A stretch of DNA of 64,000 nucleotides from Pseudomonas duriflava (GTDB taxonomy: Bacteria; Pseudomonadota; Gammaproteobacteria; Pseudomonadales; Pseudomonadaceae): the NCBI RefSeq assembly GCF_007830155.1, contig NZ_VLKY01000003.1:248001-312000 (forward strand), read 5' to 3'. Below, one piece after another: positions 1 through 8,670 of the stretch. Position 1 is the first letter of the stretch; each line of letters opens with the position of its first letter. The notes beneath the pieces were generated by a model that searched no databases, was not told the DNA's origin, and was given only the letters and a program-made list of their open reading frames with translations. The position numbers were made by a program, and so were the translations under genes.

Positions 1-848
1 GGCGGGCGTCCTCTGTACTGGGGCAGCGACCGGCCTGGGCTCCTGCGCTTTGCCTGGGCTTGGCCGTTCTCTTGATTGTGTGTCTCCAGATGCTGCTATT
101 TGACATTGATATCGTCATGGCGCTGTTGAGCCTGCCCTTGGCTATCTGTCTGGCGGCTGTGGCAGCACGGGTGGTGGGCGCGACCGGTATCCCGCCCATT
201 GGGGCTATCGGCCAATTGTCCCAACTTGGTTTCGGGATTGTAGCGCCTGGGCAGGTGCCGATTAATCTTATGAGTGCCAACACGGCCGGCGGAGCGGCTG
301 GGCAGTGCACCGATCTCATGAATGATTTCAAGGTGGGACACGCCATTGGCGCTACGCCTCACAAGCAGATGATCGCGCAATGCCTGGGTATTCTGGCGGG
401 TAGTCTGGTCGGCGTGATGGTGTACAAGATATTGATTCCCGATCCTCAGGCCATGCTATTGACGCAGGAGTGGCCTGCGCCTGCGGTGGCAACCTGGAAG
501 GCCGTCGCTCAGACACTGACCTACGGATTGGAGGCGCTATCCCCCAGCATCCGCTGGGCCATGCTCTGGGGTGGTCTGGCCGGATTGCTGCTCGGTGCGC
601 TGGATGCAATCGCCACGGAGCGCTGGTTGCGCTGGCTGCCTAGTGCACCCGCACTTGGGTTGGCCTTTATCCTGCCGGCCTCCATCTCGCTGATGATGGC
701 GCTCGGGGCGATTCTGGCCTGGCTGTTCAGCCTGCGCTGGCCTGCCCTGGCCGAGCGGTTCGTGATTGCGACGGCGGCTGGTCTGGTGGCAGGTGAGAGC
801 ATTACCGGCGTAGGGGCTTCGTTCTGGCAGCTCTTGAATAATCTTTAA
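1..848 (+). CDS. OPT-family oligopeptide/metal transporter, C-terminal part
   Basis: The reading frame is open from the left edge and stops at 846-848, so only the C-terminal part (about 280 residues) is visible. It is a chain of hydrophobic segments with the motif TGIPPIGAIGQLSQL near the start of the visible part and a closing AAGLVAGESITGVG segment, both characteristic of OPT-superfamily permeases of the inner membrane. The family imports oligopeptides or metal chelates by proton symport; the substrate cannot be told here. The first 60 bases fit less well in this frame than in frame 1, so a frameshift or a sequencing error close to the edge is possible. Family assignment is firm, exact start unknown. 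Confidence 0.8.
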   Translation, partial: RASSVLGQRPAWAPALCLGLAVLLIVCLQMLLFDIDIVMALLSLPLAICLAAVAARVVGATGIPPIGAIGQLSQLGFGIVAPGQVPINLMSANTAGGAAGQCTDLMNDFKVGHAIGATPHKQMIAQCLGILAGSLVGVMVYKILIPDPQAMLLTQEWPAPAVATWKAVAQTLTYGLEALSPSIRWAMLWGGLAGLLLGALDAIATERWLRWLPSAPALGLAFILPASISLMMALGAILAWLFSLRWPALAERFVIATAAGLVAGESITGVGASFWQLLNNL

Positions 849-1053
849 GTGCTGGCCTCGTCGGAGCGGTAAGCCATCTACGCTTTAATCTCGACTGTAT
901 CGCATTCCATAGAGGGAAGACCGCACGGTTTTGGAACTAACGCAGCAGTTCCCCGGTATGTATACAGCAGCTACATGCCGCCATACGGTTATGGAACAAC
1001 GCTTCGATATCGAGACGGCACAAAGGCTTAAACGGACACCGGGTTCGCTGCCT

Positions 1054-1515
1054 ATGAAAATATATGCTGGACTGTTGCTGGGGCTCTGGGGCACGTGTGT
1101 GGCGGCGTCCGCTTGGGGCGCGCCTGTGCCTGTGGGATATGTCATGACCGTTCAAGGCGATGCGACGGTACAAGCGGAGGGCATCTCCGTCCCGGCCACG
1201 GTGGGTACGCCTGTCGTGTTAGGTGCGGTTTTGGAAACAGGCAAAGGGGGCTCGTTGGGGCTGACGCTGGAAGATGGCTCCGTCATGTCCTTTGGGCCTG
1301 ACTCGACATTTACCATGGATGCCTTTGCGTTTGACCCGGCCCGTAATGCGTTTGCGCTGCAGGCGCGGCTCGAACGGGGCACCCTGAATTATGTAGCCGG
1401 GATGATTGGCAAGTTGGCACCTCAGGCCGTTGAAGTGCGTACACCCCATGGCGCCATCAGCACACGTAGCCCGCAGTTTCTAGCCAAGGTCGAGCATGAA
1501 CCGAAGGCCCCTTGA
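1054..1515 (+). CDS. FecR-domain periplasmic protein
   Basis: 153-residue protein starting with a Sec-type signal peptide (about residues 1-23, ending ASAWGA). The rest is one FecR domain: GYVMTVQGDATV, a middle LGLTLEDGSVMSFGPDSTF, and a closing VEVRTPHGAISTRSPQFL. This is the free-standing envelope type, not the iron-signalling anti-sigma factor, since no N-terminal anti-sigma region is present. An upstream in-frame TTG at 931 would add 41 residues ahead of the signal peptide, so the ATG at 1054 is preferred, though no clear Shine-Dalgarno is visible. Its last 20 bases overlap the OmpA-like lipoprotein gene, so the two are very likely co-translated. FecR/OmpA pairs of this kind often accompany CHASE2 cyclases, but none follows here. 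Confidence 0.7.
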   Translation: MKIYAGLLLGLWGTCVAASAWGAPVPVGYVMTVQGDATVQAEGISVPATVGTPVVLGAVLETGKGGSLGLTLEDGSVMSFGPDSTFTMDAFAFDPARNAFALQARLERGTLNYVAGMIGKLAPQAVEVRTPHGAISTRSPQFLAKVEHEPKAP

Positions 1516-2104
1516 TGGGTGGTTTTTTGCCTGCTGTCTGGCCCTGAGTGCTGCCGTGACGGTGGGGTGTTCGTCCAGTTCCTATGTGGTTCTGGTCGAT
1601 AGCCCCTACGGAGAGGTACGGGATGTCACCGTAACTACGCCTCAAGGGGCTACGCACATTGACCAGATCCAGAAGGCCATCAGCCTGGACCGTGATGCCG
1701 GGCGAACGTTTACGCTGCCACCCAAGCAAATCCTCATGGACTTTACCCCCGCCTTGGCTGCGCAGCCAAAGTTACCTGTGCATTACCTGTTGTATTTCAG
1801 CGGAGGTAGTAACCGGCTTGCTCCCGATTCCGAGCAGACGTTAAAGGATATTCTGGCAACCCTGCGCGCACGAAAACCGGCTGCCGTCTCGGTGATTGGC
1901 CATACCGACACGCTAGGCAGTGCTGATATCAATCAGCAGGTGGGGCTGCAACGAGCCCAGGCGGTTGCACGACGTTTGCGTGCCCAGCGGCTTGACCTGC
2001 TTGAACTCAAGGTGGCTTCCCATGGTGAGCGCAACCTACTGATCAAGACGCCGCCCGAAACAACAGAGCTGCGTAATCGCCGCGTCGAGGTCGTCATTCG
2101 ATAG
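1496..2104 (+). CDS. OmpA-family lipoprotein
   Basis: 202 residues with a lipoprotein signal peptide; the lipobox is VTVGC with Cys25 as the expected acylated residue, followed by serines, which fits sorting to the outer membrane. Residues about 95-202 form an OmpA/MotB peptidoglycan-binding domain: the YLLYFSGGSNRL start, the VIGHTDTLGSADIN core, and the C-terminal ELRNRRVEVVI strand. It probably tethers the outer membrane to peptidoglycan. It overlaps the upstream FecR gene by 20 bp, which argues for one transcript and joint function in the envelope. Partner and trigger are unknown. Confidence 0.8.
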   Translation: MNRRPLDGWFFACCLALSAAVTVGCSSSSYVVLVDSPYGEVRDVTVTTPQGATHIDQIQKAISLDRDAGRTFTLPPKQILMDFTPALAAQPKLPVHYLLYFSGGSNRLAPDSEQTLKDILATLRARKPAAVSVIGHTDTLGSADINQQVGLQRAQAVARRLRAQRLDLLELKVASHGERNLLIKTPPETTELRNRRVEVVIR

Positions 2105-2183
2105 CCCTGGGCATTGTTCTCTAAATCCACCTTAGCAGAGGCTCGAGTAGTCTCAGATTGATATCTGACAGCAGACACATTTA

Positions 2184-2221
2184 ATATATGGTCCATATAT
2201 GAACCGTATATGAACCGTATA
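2184..2221 (+). promoter_or_regulatory. Tandem 11-bp operator-like repeats upstream of the ParD-like gene
   Basis: Three head-to-tail 11-mers occupy 2186-2218: ATATGGTCCAT, ATATGAACCGT, ATATGAACCGT. The first lies inside a 17-bp palindrome (2184-2200; ATATATGG, centre T, CCATATAT). The 11-bp period puts every copy on about the same face of the helix. The array ends 13 bp before the ATG at 2232. ParD/ribbon-helix-helix proteins commonly bind such tandem half-sites to repress their own operon, so autoregulation by the next gene is inferred. Confidence 0.5.
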
Positions 2222-2231
2222 AGGCCAGGCT

Positions 2232-2498
2232 ATGGGTATCGTAAAGGTCTCGGACGGTATGCATGAAAATCTCAGGATTGCCAGTAATGCTCTTTGCCGT
2301 TCGATCAATGCGCAAGCGGAGCATTGGCTGCGTATCGGCATGCTGGCAGAACTGCATCCCGAGCTGAATCATCAAGAGTTATGCAAGCTGCTCATTTCAA
2401 TGGAGCAAGCCGGTGGGTTCGACTTGGCCGCTATCGTGGCAATGAAAGCCACGTCAAAACGTCACGTAACCACCGCTGAAGCAGGAGTGGATCAATGA
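2232..2498 (+). CDS. ParD-like antitoxin-family protein
   Basis: 88-residue protein. The N-terminal stretch GIVKVSDGMHENLRIAS followed by QAEHWLRIGMLAELHPEL matches the ParD-like family related to type II antitoxins with a ribbon-helix-helix fold. The C-terminal third is polar and poorly conserved looking. Its stop overlaps the map start by 4 bp (ATGA at 2495-2498), so the two are translationally coupled. The place usually held by a toxin is therefore taken by methionine aminopeptidase. It probably acts as a DNA-binding autorepressor through the repeats just upstream; a true antitoxin role is not shown. Confidence 0.65.
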   Translation: MGIVKVSDGMHENLRIASNALCRSINAQAEHWLRIGMLAELHPELNHQELCKLLISMEQAGGFDLAAIVAMKATSKRHVTTAEAGVDQ

Positions 2499-3286
2499 AA
2501 CGAGCGGTTTCGATCAAGACGGCAGCAGAAATTGCCATGGCTCGTAAAGCCGGAGCGCTGGCTGCCGAGGTGTTGGCCATGATCTCCGAGCACGTCAAGC
2601 CAGGCGTTACGACCGATGAATTGGACCGGCTGTGCCACGATTACATCGTAAATGTTCAGAAAGCCATTCCAGCTAACATTGGCTATCACGGTTACCCGAA
2701 GACCGTTTGTACATCGGTCAACCATGTCATCTGCCATGGCATTCCTTCGGAAAAAGTGCTGAAGAAAGGCGATATCATCAATATCGACGTGGCTGTCATC
2801 AGGGATGGCTGGTACGGCGATACAAGCCGCATGTACTTCGTCGGCGAGCCGGCTCCGCATGCCCGGCGGCTGGTAGAGACTACCTATGAGGCCATGTGTG
2901 CCGGAATTCGCGAGGTTCGCCCCGGCGCGACGCTGGGCGATATCGGGTATGCCATACAAACCGTTGCTTATCGCGAGAATTTTAGTGTGGTGCGTGAGTA
3001 CTGCGGGCACGGTATCGGCAAGGTGTATCACGATGAGCCGCAGGTTCTTCACTTCGGCAACCGGGGCGAAGGCCTGAAACTGCAGGCGGGAATGATGTTT
3101 ACCATCGAGCCCATGCTCAATGCAGGCAAACACCACACCCGGACACTGCCGGATGGCTGGACGGTCATCACCAAAGACCGCTCATTGTCGGCCCAGTGGG
3201 AGCACATGGTCGTAGTGACGGAGAGCGGTTTCGAGGTGCTTACCCCTTGGCCCGATCAGCCTGAAGGCTATGTTCCTATCGTGTGA
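2495..3286 (+). CDS. map: Type I methionine aminopeptidase
   Basis: Cytosolic metalloprotease that removes the initiator methionine from nascent proteins. 263 residues, the usual bacterial length. All five metal ligands are readable: Asp98 (INIDV), Asp109 (GDTSRM), His172 (GHGIG), Glu205 (FTIEPM) and Glu236 (WEHMV), each one residue beyond the E. coli number. Translation is coupled to the ParD-like gene by an ATGA overlap. It is not next to rpsB, where the housekeeping map usually sits in this group, so it may be a second copy. A terminator lies about 90 bp after the stop. Confidence 0.9.
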   Translation: MKRAVSIKTAAEIAMARKAGALAAEVLAMISEHVKPGVTTDELDRLCHDYIVNVQKAIPANIGYHGYPKTVCTSVNHVICHGIPSEKVLKKGDIINIDVAVIRDGWYGDTSRMYFVGEPAPHARRLVETTYEAMCAGIREVRPGATLGDIGYAIQTVAYRENFSVVREYCGHGIGKVYHDEPQVLHFGNRGEGLKLQAGMMFTIEPMLNAGKHHTRTLPDGWTVITKDRSLSAQWEHMVVVTESGFEVLTPWPDQPEGYVPIV

Positions 3287-3376
3287 GTCCTGTGGTGGAG
3301 AGGGTTGTGCTGGATACGAATAAAGCAAGGCCCTCCATTATCCTCATTGCCTGATTAATATCCTTTTTCGATTGTG

Positions 3377-3417
3377 GTATTTCAGCTGCCGCGTACTTGC
3401 TGAAATACAGATTTTTT
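3377..3417 (+). terminator. Rho-independent terminator after map
   Basis: Perfect 10-bp stem GTATTTCAGC (3377-3386) / GCTGAAATAC (3399-3408), 12-nt loop, then T6 at 3412-3417. It lies 90 bp beyond the map stop on the same strand. Confidence 0.8.
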
Positions 3418-3907
3418 AAAGCGAGTTTTGTTATTGATATTTATTGCTTTGGCATATTTAGCGAGGCCTTAATAGATAAAGCAGAGCTTTCTATAGATCT
3501 TATCTCGTTGAATTCCTGGGCACACGTTTAATAAGAGAATCGTATCCTGACACGTAAAGGAGCTGACTGATTCTAGTAGTGTTCTTGTGGATGGCTTGGT
3601 GTCTGCCCTTTAAATCCACTCATCAATTTTAATTGAAATTAATTCAGAGCACTCTCGAGATATGGCCGACAAGTTACGATGTAATAGACTGGCCTAAGCG
3701 AGTCGTACCTTATCGCATGGACTCAAAGCACGGCTGTATTTGGCAATAAGTTAGCTACTACGCAGCGATGATTGGTCTTACTGGTCTGAGCATTAAGGAC
3801 GTATGGTGGCTGCCTGACTTGAAGTTTTCCTGAGTCATGCCGATACGTCGCGAGACTCCCTTTTATCTTTGCCGCTGCGTTTGAGCGGTATCAAGGATCG
3901 CCTACGT
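3418..3907. other. Intergenic region between map terminator and oxyR
   Basis: About 490 bp, AT-richer than the coding DNA around it, without a convincing reading frame or RNA gene. The last part must hold the oxyR promoter. No clear sigma-70 boxes or repeats stood out. Confidence 0.4.
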
Positions 3908-4816
3908 ATGACCCTCACTGAATTGCGCTATATCGTTACCCTGGCGCAGGAGCAACATTTTGGCCGAGCGGCCACGCGTTGCCATGTCAGCCAGCCGACC
4001 CTGTCCGTTGCCGTCAAGAAGCTAGAGGACGAACTAGGCGTGCTCATCTTTGAACGTAGTAAAAACAATGTTCAATTGACCCCGGTCGGAGAAACCATTG
4101 TTGCCCAGGCCCAGGTTGTTCTGGAGCAGACCCATGCCATCAAGGAGTTGGCCTCTGCTGGCAAGAACCAACTGAGTTCTCCCCTCCGGGTCGGTGCGAT
4201 TTATACCGTAGGGCCCTATCTCTATCCTCATCTGGTTCCGCAGCTGCAGAAAGTAGCACCAGAAATGCCGCTCTATATCGAAGAGAACTTTACACCCAAC
4301 CTGGCGGATAAACTCCGTAGCGGCGCGCTCGATGCCATCATTGTGGCCTTGCCTTTCAGTGAGCCGGACGTACTGACCAAGCCACTGTATGACGAGCCAT
4401 TCTACGTAATGATGCCGGCAGGGCATCCCTGGGCTGAGCTTTCATCAATCAGCAGTGCCAACCTGGACGAAAAAAGCTTGCTCTTATTGGGCGAGGGGCA
4501 CTGTTTTCGGGATCAAGTGCTAGAAGCGTGTCCTGCAGTACGCAAGCCAGGCGTCGAATCCAAACAGTCGAAGGTAGAATCATCGTCGCTAGAGACCATT
4601 CGCCACATGGTTGCCTCCGGGCTAGGCGTCTCCGTGCTGCCGTTGTCGGCTGTGGATACTCATCACTATGCTCCGGGCGTTATCGAAGTACGTCCTTTCA
4701 GCCCTCCAGTCCCTTACCGGACAATAGCAATTGCCTGGCGCGCCAGTTATCCGCGGCCTAAGGCAATAGATGTCTTGGCGGACTCGATTCGGCTGTGTTC
4801 GGTTAGCAAATCTTGA
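3908..4816 (+). CDS. oxyR: Hydrogen-peroxide-sensing LysR-type regulator OxyR
   Basis: 302 residues from the ATG at 3908 (MTLTELRYIVTLAQEQHFG), which matches the normal OxyR N-terminus; an in-frame codon at 3869 would add 13 unrelated residues. N-terminal winged HTH (about 5-65: AATRCHVSQPTLSVAVKKLE), then a LysR substrate domain. The redox pair is intact at the canonical positions, Cys199 and Cys208 (GEGHCFRDQVLEAC). OxyR forms a disulfide on peroxide and activates catalase and peroxiredoxin genes. In Pseudomonas the main oxyR normally follows recG; here it stands alone before mqo, so this may be a relocated or extra copy. Confidence 0.88.
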   Translation: MTLTELRYIVTLAQEQHFGRAATRCHVSQPTLSVAVKKLEDELGVLIFERSKNNVQLTPVGETIVAQAQVVLEQTHAIKELASAGKNQLSSPLRVGAIYTVGPYLYPHLVPQLQKVAPEMPLYIEENFTPNLADKLRSGALDAIIVALPFSEPDVLTKPLYDEPFYVMMPAGHPWAELSSISSANLDEKSLLLLGEGHCFRDQVLEACPAVRKPGVESKQSKVESSSLETIRHMVASGLGVSVLPLSAVDTHHYAPGVIEVRPFSPPVPYRTIAIAWRASYPRPKAIDVLADSIRLCSVSKS

Positions 4817-5253
4817 AAGTAGTGCAGGAAGGCATAAGCCCGGCGGATCTTATATTGATAAATGTTAGTAAGCTATATAGTTCTATATAGACTGGAGGTA
4901 TAAATGATATCATTTTGCTGTTTCGACTGATCGAGACATTTTTACCTTGATACTAAGACGGACTAAGCAATCTGGTCGTCGACGTTGTTAATGGTGTTGC
5001 CAGCGCGTGATAACTCACTGCGCTCATCATAATAAAACAGTGCGAAGGCTGTTGCTCCAGATACTGGGCCTATCAACAGAATAATAATCTAGCGCGAGAT
5101 ATAGCGACGTTGAGGTCATGAAATGACTGACTTTTCAACTGCGCCTGCTCATCCCTGAGTAGAGCACTCTTTCTCCCGTCAGGCATAACACTGAAGTATC
5201 AGACGCTGGGCAAAAAGCATCGAGCGATTATATTCTTTTGTGTGGATGATTTT
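4817..5253. other. Intergenic region before mqo
   Basis: About 440 bp, AT-rich. It contains two copies of the palindrome CTATATAG (4873-4880 and 4883-4890, 10-bp period), then a strong Shine-Dalgarno (GGAGG, 4894-4898) and a nine-codon reading frame at 4904-4930 that ends at once. The mqo promoter must be in the remaining 300 bp; no clear boxes were recognised. Confidence 0.35.
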
Positions 5254-6903
5254 ATGTTAGGAAAGACAAGTAAAGCGCTGTTCGCTTTAGCGATTTCAGC
5301 GGCCACCCTGCAACAGGTGCAGGCTGCCGAAAGCAAGAATGTAGATGTGCTGTTGATCGGTGGCGGCATTATGAGCTCAACGCTGGGCATCTGGCTCAAC
5401 GAGCTCGAGCCAAGCTGGTCCATGCAAATGGTTGAGCGTCTGGATGGCGTTGCCGAGGAAAGCTCTAATGGCTGGAATAACGCAGGTACTGGTCACTCTG
5501 CCCTGGCCGAACTGAACTACACGCCTGAAGACGAAAACGGTCATATCAAGATTTCCAAGGCCGTCGAAATCAACGAAGCCTTTCAGATTACTCGTCAGTT
5601 CTGGGCCTCTCAGGTCAAGGCCGGTGTGTTGAAGAACCCCCATTCGTTCATCAACTCGACTCCGCATATGAGCTTTGTATGGGGCGATGACAACATCGAG
5701 TTCCTGAAAAAGCGCTACGACGCCTTGCAGACCAGCCCGCTGTTCCGCTCCATGCAGTACTCCGAAGATCCCGTGCAGATCGCCAAATGGGTTCCGCTGA
5801 TGATGGAAGGTCGCGATCCCAATCAGAAGATCGCTGCTACCTGGGCGCCGATTGGAACCGACGTTAACTTTGGCGAGATTACCCGCCAATTCGTAGGCCA
5901 TCTAAAAACCAAGAAGAACTTTGACTTGACGCTCTCCAGCGAAGTTAAAGACATTACCCGCAACGAAGATGGCTCCTGGCATGTTGAGTACAAGAACTTA
6001 AAAGACGGCAGTACGAGTAGTACCGACGCTAAGTTTGTATTTATCGGTGCCGGTGGCGGCGCGCTGAAGCTACTGCAAAAGTCCGGCATCCCTGAAGCCA
6101 ATGAGTATGCAGGCTTCCCGGTGGGTGGCTCGTTCCTTGTTACTGAAAACGCAACCATCGCCGAGCAGCATATGGCTAAGGCCTACGGTATTGCATCGAC
6201 CGGTGCTCCACCCATGTCGGTTCCGCACCTGGATACCCGCGTGCTGGATGGCAAGCGTGTCATCCTGTTCGGGCCGTTCGCGACATTCTCGACCAAGTTC
6301 CTCAAAGATGGCTCGTACCTCGACCTGTTCAGCAGCATGACGACGCATAACTTCTGGCCGATGACAAAGGTTGGTATAGACCAGTACCCGTTGGTTGAAT
6401 ACCTCGCCGGCCAATTGATGCAGTCCGATGATGATCGCTTCGAGGCCCTGAAAGCCTATTTCCCCAATGCCAAGAAGGAAGACTGGCGTCTGTGGCAGGC
6501 TGGCCAGCGTGTACAGATCATCAAGCGCGATGAGGAAAAAGGCGGCGTACTTAAGCTGGGTACCGAAGTAGTGGTTTCCAAGGACAGCAGCCTTGCAGCC
6601 CTGCTGGGTGCTTCTCCTGGTGCCTCGACTGCCGTGCCAATCATGCTGAACGTGCTGGAAAAAGCCTTTACGGACAAGGTAGCTACGCCTGAATGGCAAG
6701 CGAAGATTCGTCAGTTTGTTCCAAGCTACGGAACCAAGCTCAATGATTCTCCTGCCGCTGCCCAACAAGAGCTGGTATACACCTCCAAGATCCTAGAGCT
6801 GTCGCCCCCTCCGGCGATCGATCAGGAAGCAGTTGCCCATACCACTAAGGCCGCTTCAACCGCCCCGGTTGAAAGCAAGCCTGAGAACGATATGGCGCTC
6901 TAA
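5254..6903 (+). CDS. mqo: Malate:quinone oxidoreductase
   Basis: FAD-dependent peripheral membrane enzyme that oxidises L-malate to oxaloacetate and passes electrons to quinone, bypassing NAD malate dehydrogenase in the TCA cycle. 549 residues. The FAD Rossmann motif is [13 protein letters not shown] (about residues 33-45); further family blocks are [12 protein letters not shown] and the C-terminal [16 protein letters not shown]. The first 25 residues look like a cleavable signal peptide ([14 protein letters not shown]), a feature of one Pseudomonas Mqo type. ATG 5254 has a GGAT eight bases upstream; the GTG at 5242 is less likely. The tail after about residue 520 is low-complexity. A strong terminator follows. 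Confidence 0.92.
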   Translation: MLGKTSKALFALAISAATLQQVQAAESKNVDVLLIGGGIMSSTLGIWLNELEPSWSMQMVERLDGVAEESSNGWNNAGTGHSALAELNYTPEDENGHIKISKAVEINEAFQITRQFWASQVKAGVLKNPHSFINSTPHMSFVWGDDNIEFLKKRYDALQTSPLFRSMQYSEDPVQIAKWVPLMMEGRDPNQKIAATWAPIGTDVNFGEITRQFVGHLKTKKNFDLTLSSEVKDITRNEDGSWHVEYKNLKDGSTSSTDAKFVFIGAGGGALKLLQKSGIPEANEYAGFPVGGSFLVTENATIAEQHMAKAYGIASTGAPPMSVPHLDTRVLDGKRVILFGPFATFSTKFLKDGSYLDLFSSMTTHNFWPMTKVGIDQYPLVEYLAGQLMQSDDDRFEALKAYFPNAKKEDWRLWQAGQRVQIIKRDEEKGGVLKLGTEVVVSKDSSLAALLGASPGASTAVPIMLNVLEKAFTDKVATPEWQAKIRQFVPSYGTKLNDSPAAAQQELVYTSKILELSPPPAIDQEAVAHTTKAASTAPVESKPENDMAL

Positions 6904-6923
6904 GCACTACGTGGTCTAATACA

Positions 6924-6963
6924 CCAGTACCAAGGTTCGCCTCGGTACTGGCGTATTAGTTTT
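6924..6963 (+). terminator. Rho-independent terminator after mqo
   Basis: Stem CCAGTACC (6924-6931) / GGTACTGG (6944-6951), extended inward past one mismatch by AGG/CCT around a TTCG tetraloop, followed by TTTT at 6960-6963. It starts 21 bp after the mqo stop. Confidence 0.8.
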
Positions 6964-7017
6964 ACCTGTCTTGGTATGCACGACGGGTATCAGCTTGTAA
7001 ATGCCCGCTATCCCTGG

Positions 7018-7360
7018 TCAGCCCTCACTCTGTTCCGCCATTTCCAAGGCGCCATCTACCTCAATTCTTGGGTATTGAACTGTGCTCTCGAGCTTCGTAT
7101 AGCCGAGCAGGCGTTGAATTGCCCTCAGGTTCTTTATCCTGCAATAGATCCGGGATGCTTTCGTGCGGCGCATCGTGTAGGGGCCGTATATGGCCCGATC
7201 GAGACCACGGGCTTTTCCAGGCCTTGACGATTCGAGCGTACTGCCTGATAGAGAAGTGCTCTGAATCCAGCAACCGGCTCGGAAACAGGCCACTTTCGCT
7301 GCGAAGCCGGGCTTGATGTATGCAAACCCTCATAGCCGCCCGGATTCCCTTGTCAATCCA
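7018..7360 (-). pseudogene. Degenerate tyrosine recombinase (phage-type integrase), C-terminal remnant
   Basis: Two minus-strand frames carry consecutive pieces of one integrase. In one frame (about 7360-7215): LFPSRLLDSEHFSIRQYARIVKAW. In the frame shifted by one base (about 7225-7018): LDRAIYGPYTMRRTKAS, then RAIQRLLGYTKLESTVQY and IEVDGALEMAEQ. These correspond in order to the usual family text 'LFPSR...RQYARIV', 'YGTHTMRRTKA', 'LRAVQLLLGHTKLESTVRYLGIEVDDALE'. Thus there is a frameshift near 7215-7225, the catalytic H of HTMRR is replaced (PYTMRR), and the N-terminal half is missing. The tyrosine of the STVRY block remains. It marks an old integration event. Confidence 0.65.
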
Positions 7361-7828
7361 CAGCCCTACTGATGGCCTATCTCGGAGCCGGAGCGGGGCT
7401 TCTTGCCCGACTAGCTTCCCTTATTCCAAGGTCAATGGCTGTAACTCGCAGGGGTACTCATGGCAAGGGTAGACTAGCTAAGGGTGCTAAAGGCCTGCAG
7501 CTGTCATTCAAGGATCTGTAGTGGTTTTAGCTATCTCCTAACGATTACATAAACCTATCTATCGACACAGTATCTACTGTCTGAAGTGCTGAAGTTCTAC
7601 ATATCTTACTTGGACGGTTAAAGTTTCTAGTGCCAATGCCCGATAGCATTAGGAAATGCCAAAGTGATAGAGCACTTGCACATCGAATGCCGATATTGGT
7701 TCGGCCCGTCAATAAGCCAAGCTCAAAAGATCCAATGGCAATTCAGCTATAGAAATAGTGATATTTATCACACAGTCATTTAGGCTTTGCTGATATCGCT
7801 TTGTTAACACATGGAAGAAAAGAACAGT
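7361..7828. other. Intergenic region, no gene recognised
   Basis: About 470 bp after the integrase remnant and before the small secreted protein. AT content rises toward 7800. No reading frame of plausible composition and no RNA gene were found. Confidence 0.35.
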
Positions 7829-8140
7829 ATGAGAAGTATGTTCTCGGTAGCACCATTGGTATTGGCTTTTTCAGTATTGCTCGGCCAATCAGCCGCATTC
7901 GCTGGAAATGCTGAGATAGATAAAATGGTAAAGGGGTGCGAGCAGCGCGCTGCGCAAAGAGGTATATCAGGCCGGATCTGTGCCTGCGTTCCCAAGAAAA
8001 TGAACGAAGCCGGATTTTCTGACGAAGAAATCCTCAAGTATTCCAAATCAGGCTTCAAGCCAAAAGGCATCGTAGAAACTGATCGCTATTTTGACTACAG
8101 CATGAAGCTACGCTTGATGCCTGGCCAGTGTCCTGTCTGA
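7829..8140 (+). CDS. Small secreted cysteine-containing protein of unknown function
   Basis: 103 residues from ATG 7829, which is preceded by the purine-rich GGAAGAAAAG at a suitable distance; ATG 7811 lacks a ribosome site. Residues 1-25 form a clear Sec signal peptide ending SAAFA. The mature part has a C-x13-C-x-C pattern (GCEQRAAQRGISGRICACV) followed by MNEAGFSDEEIL, and a last cysteine near the C-terminus, so two disulfides in the periplasm are possible. No family recognised. It sits alone between decayed sequences. Confidence 0.55.
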   Translation: MRSMFSVAPLVLAFSVLLGQSAAFAGNAEIDKMVKGCEQRAAQRGISGRICACVPKKMNEAGFSDEEILKYSKSGFKPKGIVETDRYFDYSMKLRLMPGQCPV

Positions 8141-8670
8141 AACGTTATATGGGCAGAACAGCAGATCCCAAGGCTTCATGCCTACCTCGTGCGCATGAGG
8201 TCAAGACATTCTGGTTTGACAGTTTTGGGGTAATCAGCCGCTGCATCTCCTCTAGTTATCCGAGCTGCTAATTTAGACTCATCTTTAAAATCAATCTGAA
8301 ATCTGCTCATTCGCACTTTTAAAATTTAAGGTGTCGTCTCTATTTAGATGTAGTCGCTGGGGTGTACCCCAGTGGCTAAACTAGAAAGCGCATATCCAGG
8401 CGTAGCAATAAATAGCCGTGTCGACCTAAACAACTACACCATCTATTCGCTATACCTAAAGTCGCCAGCCATTTAACAGAATGTCCTTCGGCGAAACCGT
8501 ATGCGTAGCGGTTGCACACGAGTCTCGTTATGTGAAGTACACCCCTACGAAAAAGGCTACTCTAGCAGCCTTTTCTGTTGCTCACTGGAAACGATAACGC
8601 TTAGGTCTGGCAAGTTAGAAGAGGCCGATTGAGACTAGGCGATCTACCAGCTATTAGTTAAGGGTTACCT
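8141..8670. other. Intergenic region with two hairpins
   Basis: 530 bp without a convincing gene. It holds the inverted repeat CTGGGG-tgta-CCCCAG (8357-8372) and a terminator-like hairpin at 8551-8574. An unrecognised small RNA ending at the latter cannot be excluded. Confidence 0.35.
8551..8574. terminator. Bidirectional terminator-like hairpin
   Basis: AAAAGGCT (8551-8558) pairs with AGCCTTTT (8567-8574) around an 8-nt loop; the A and T runs make it plausible on either strand. It is 410 bp after the previous gene, so the transcript it would end is unclear. Confidence 0.55.

Noticed and set aside
8357-8574. A tRNA or tmRNA remnant ending at the 8551-8574 hairpin
   Set aside because: No T-arm consensus, acceptor stem or CCA end could be found.
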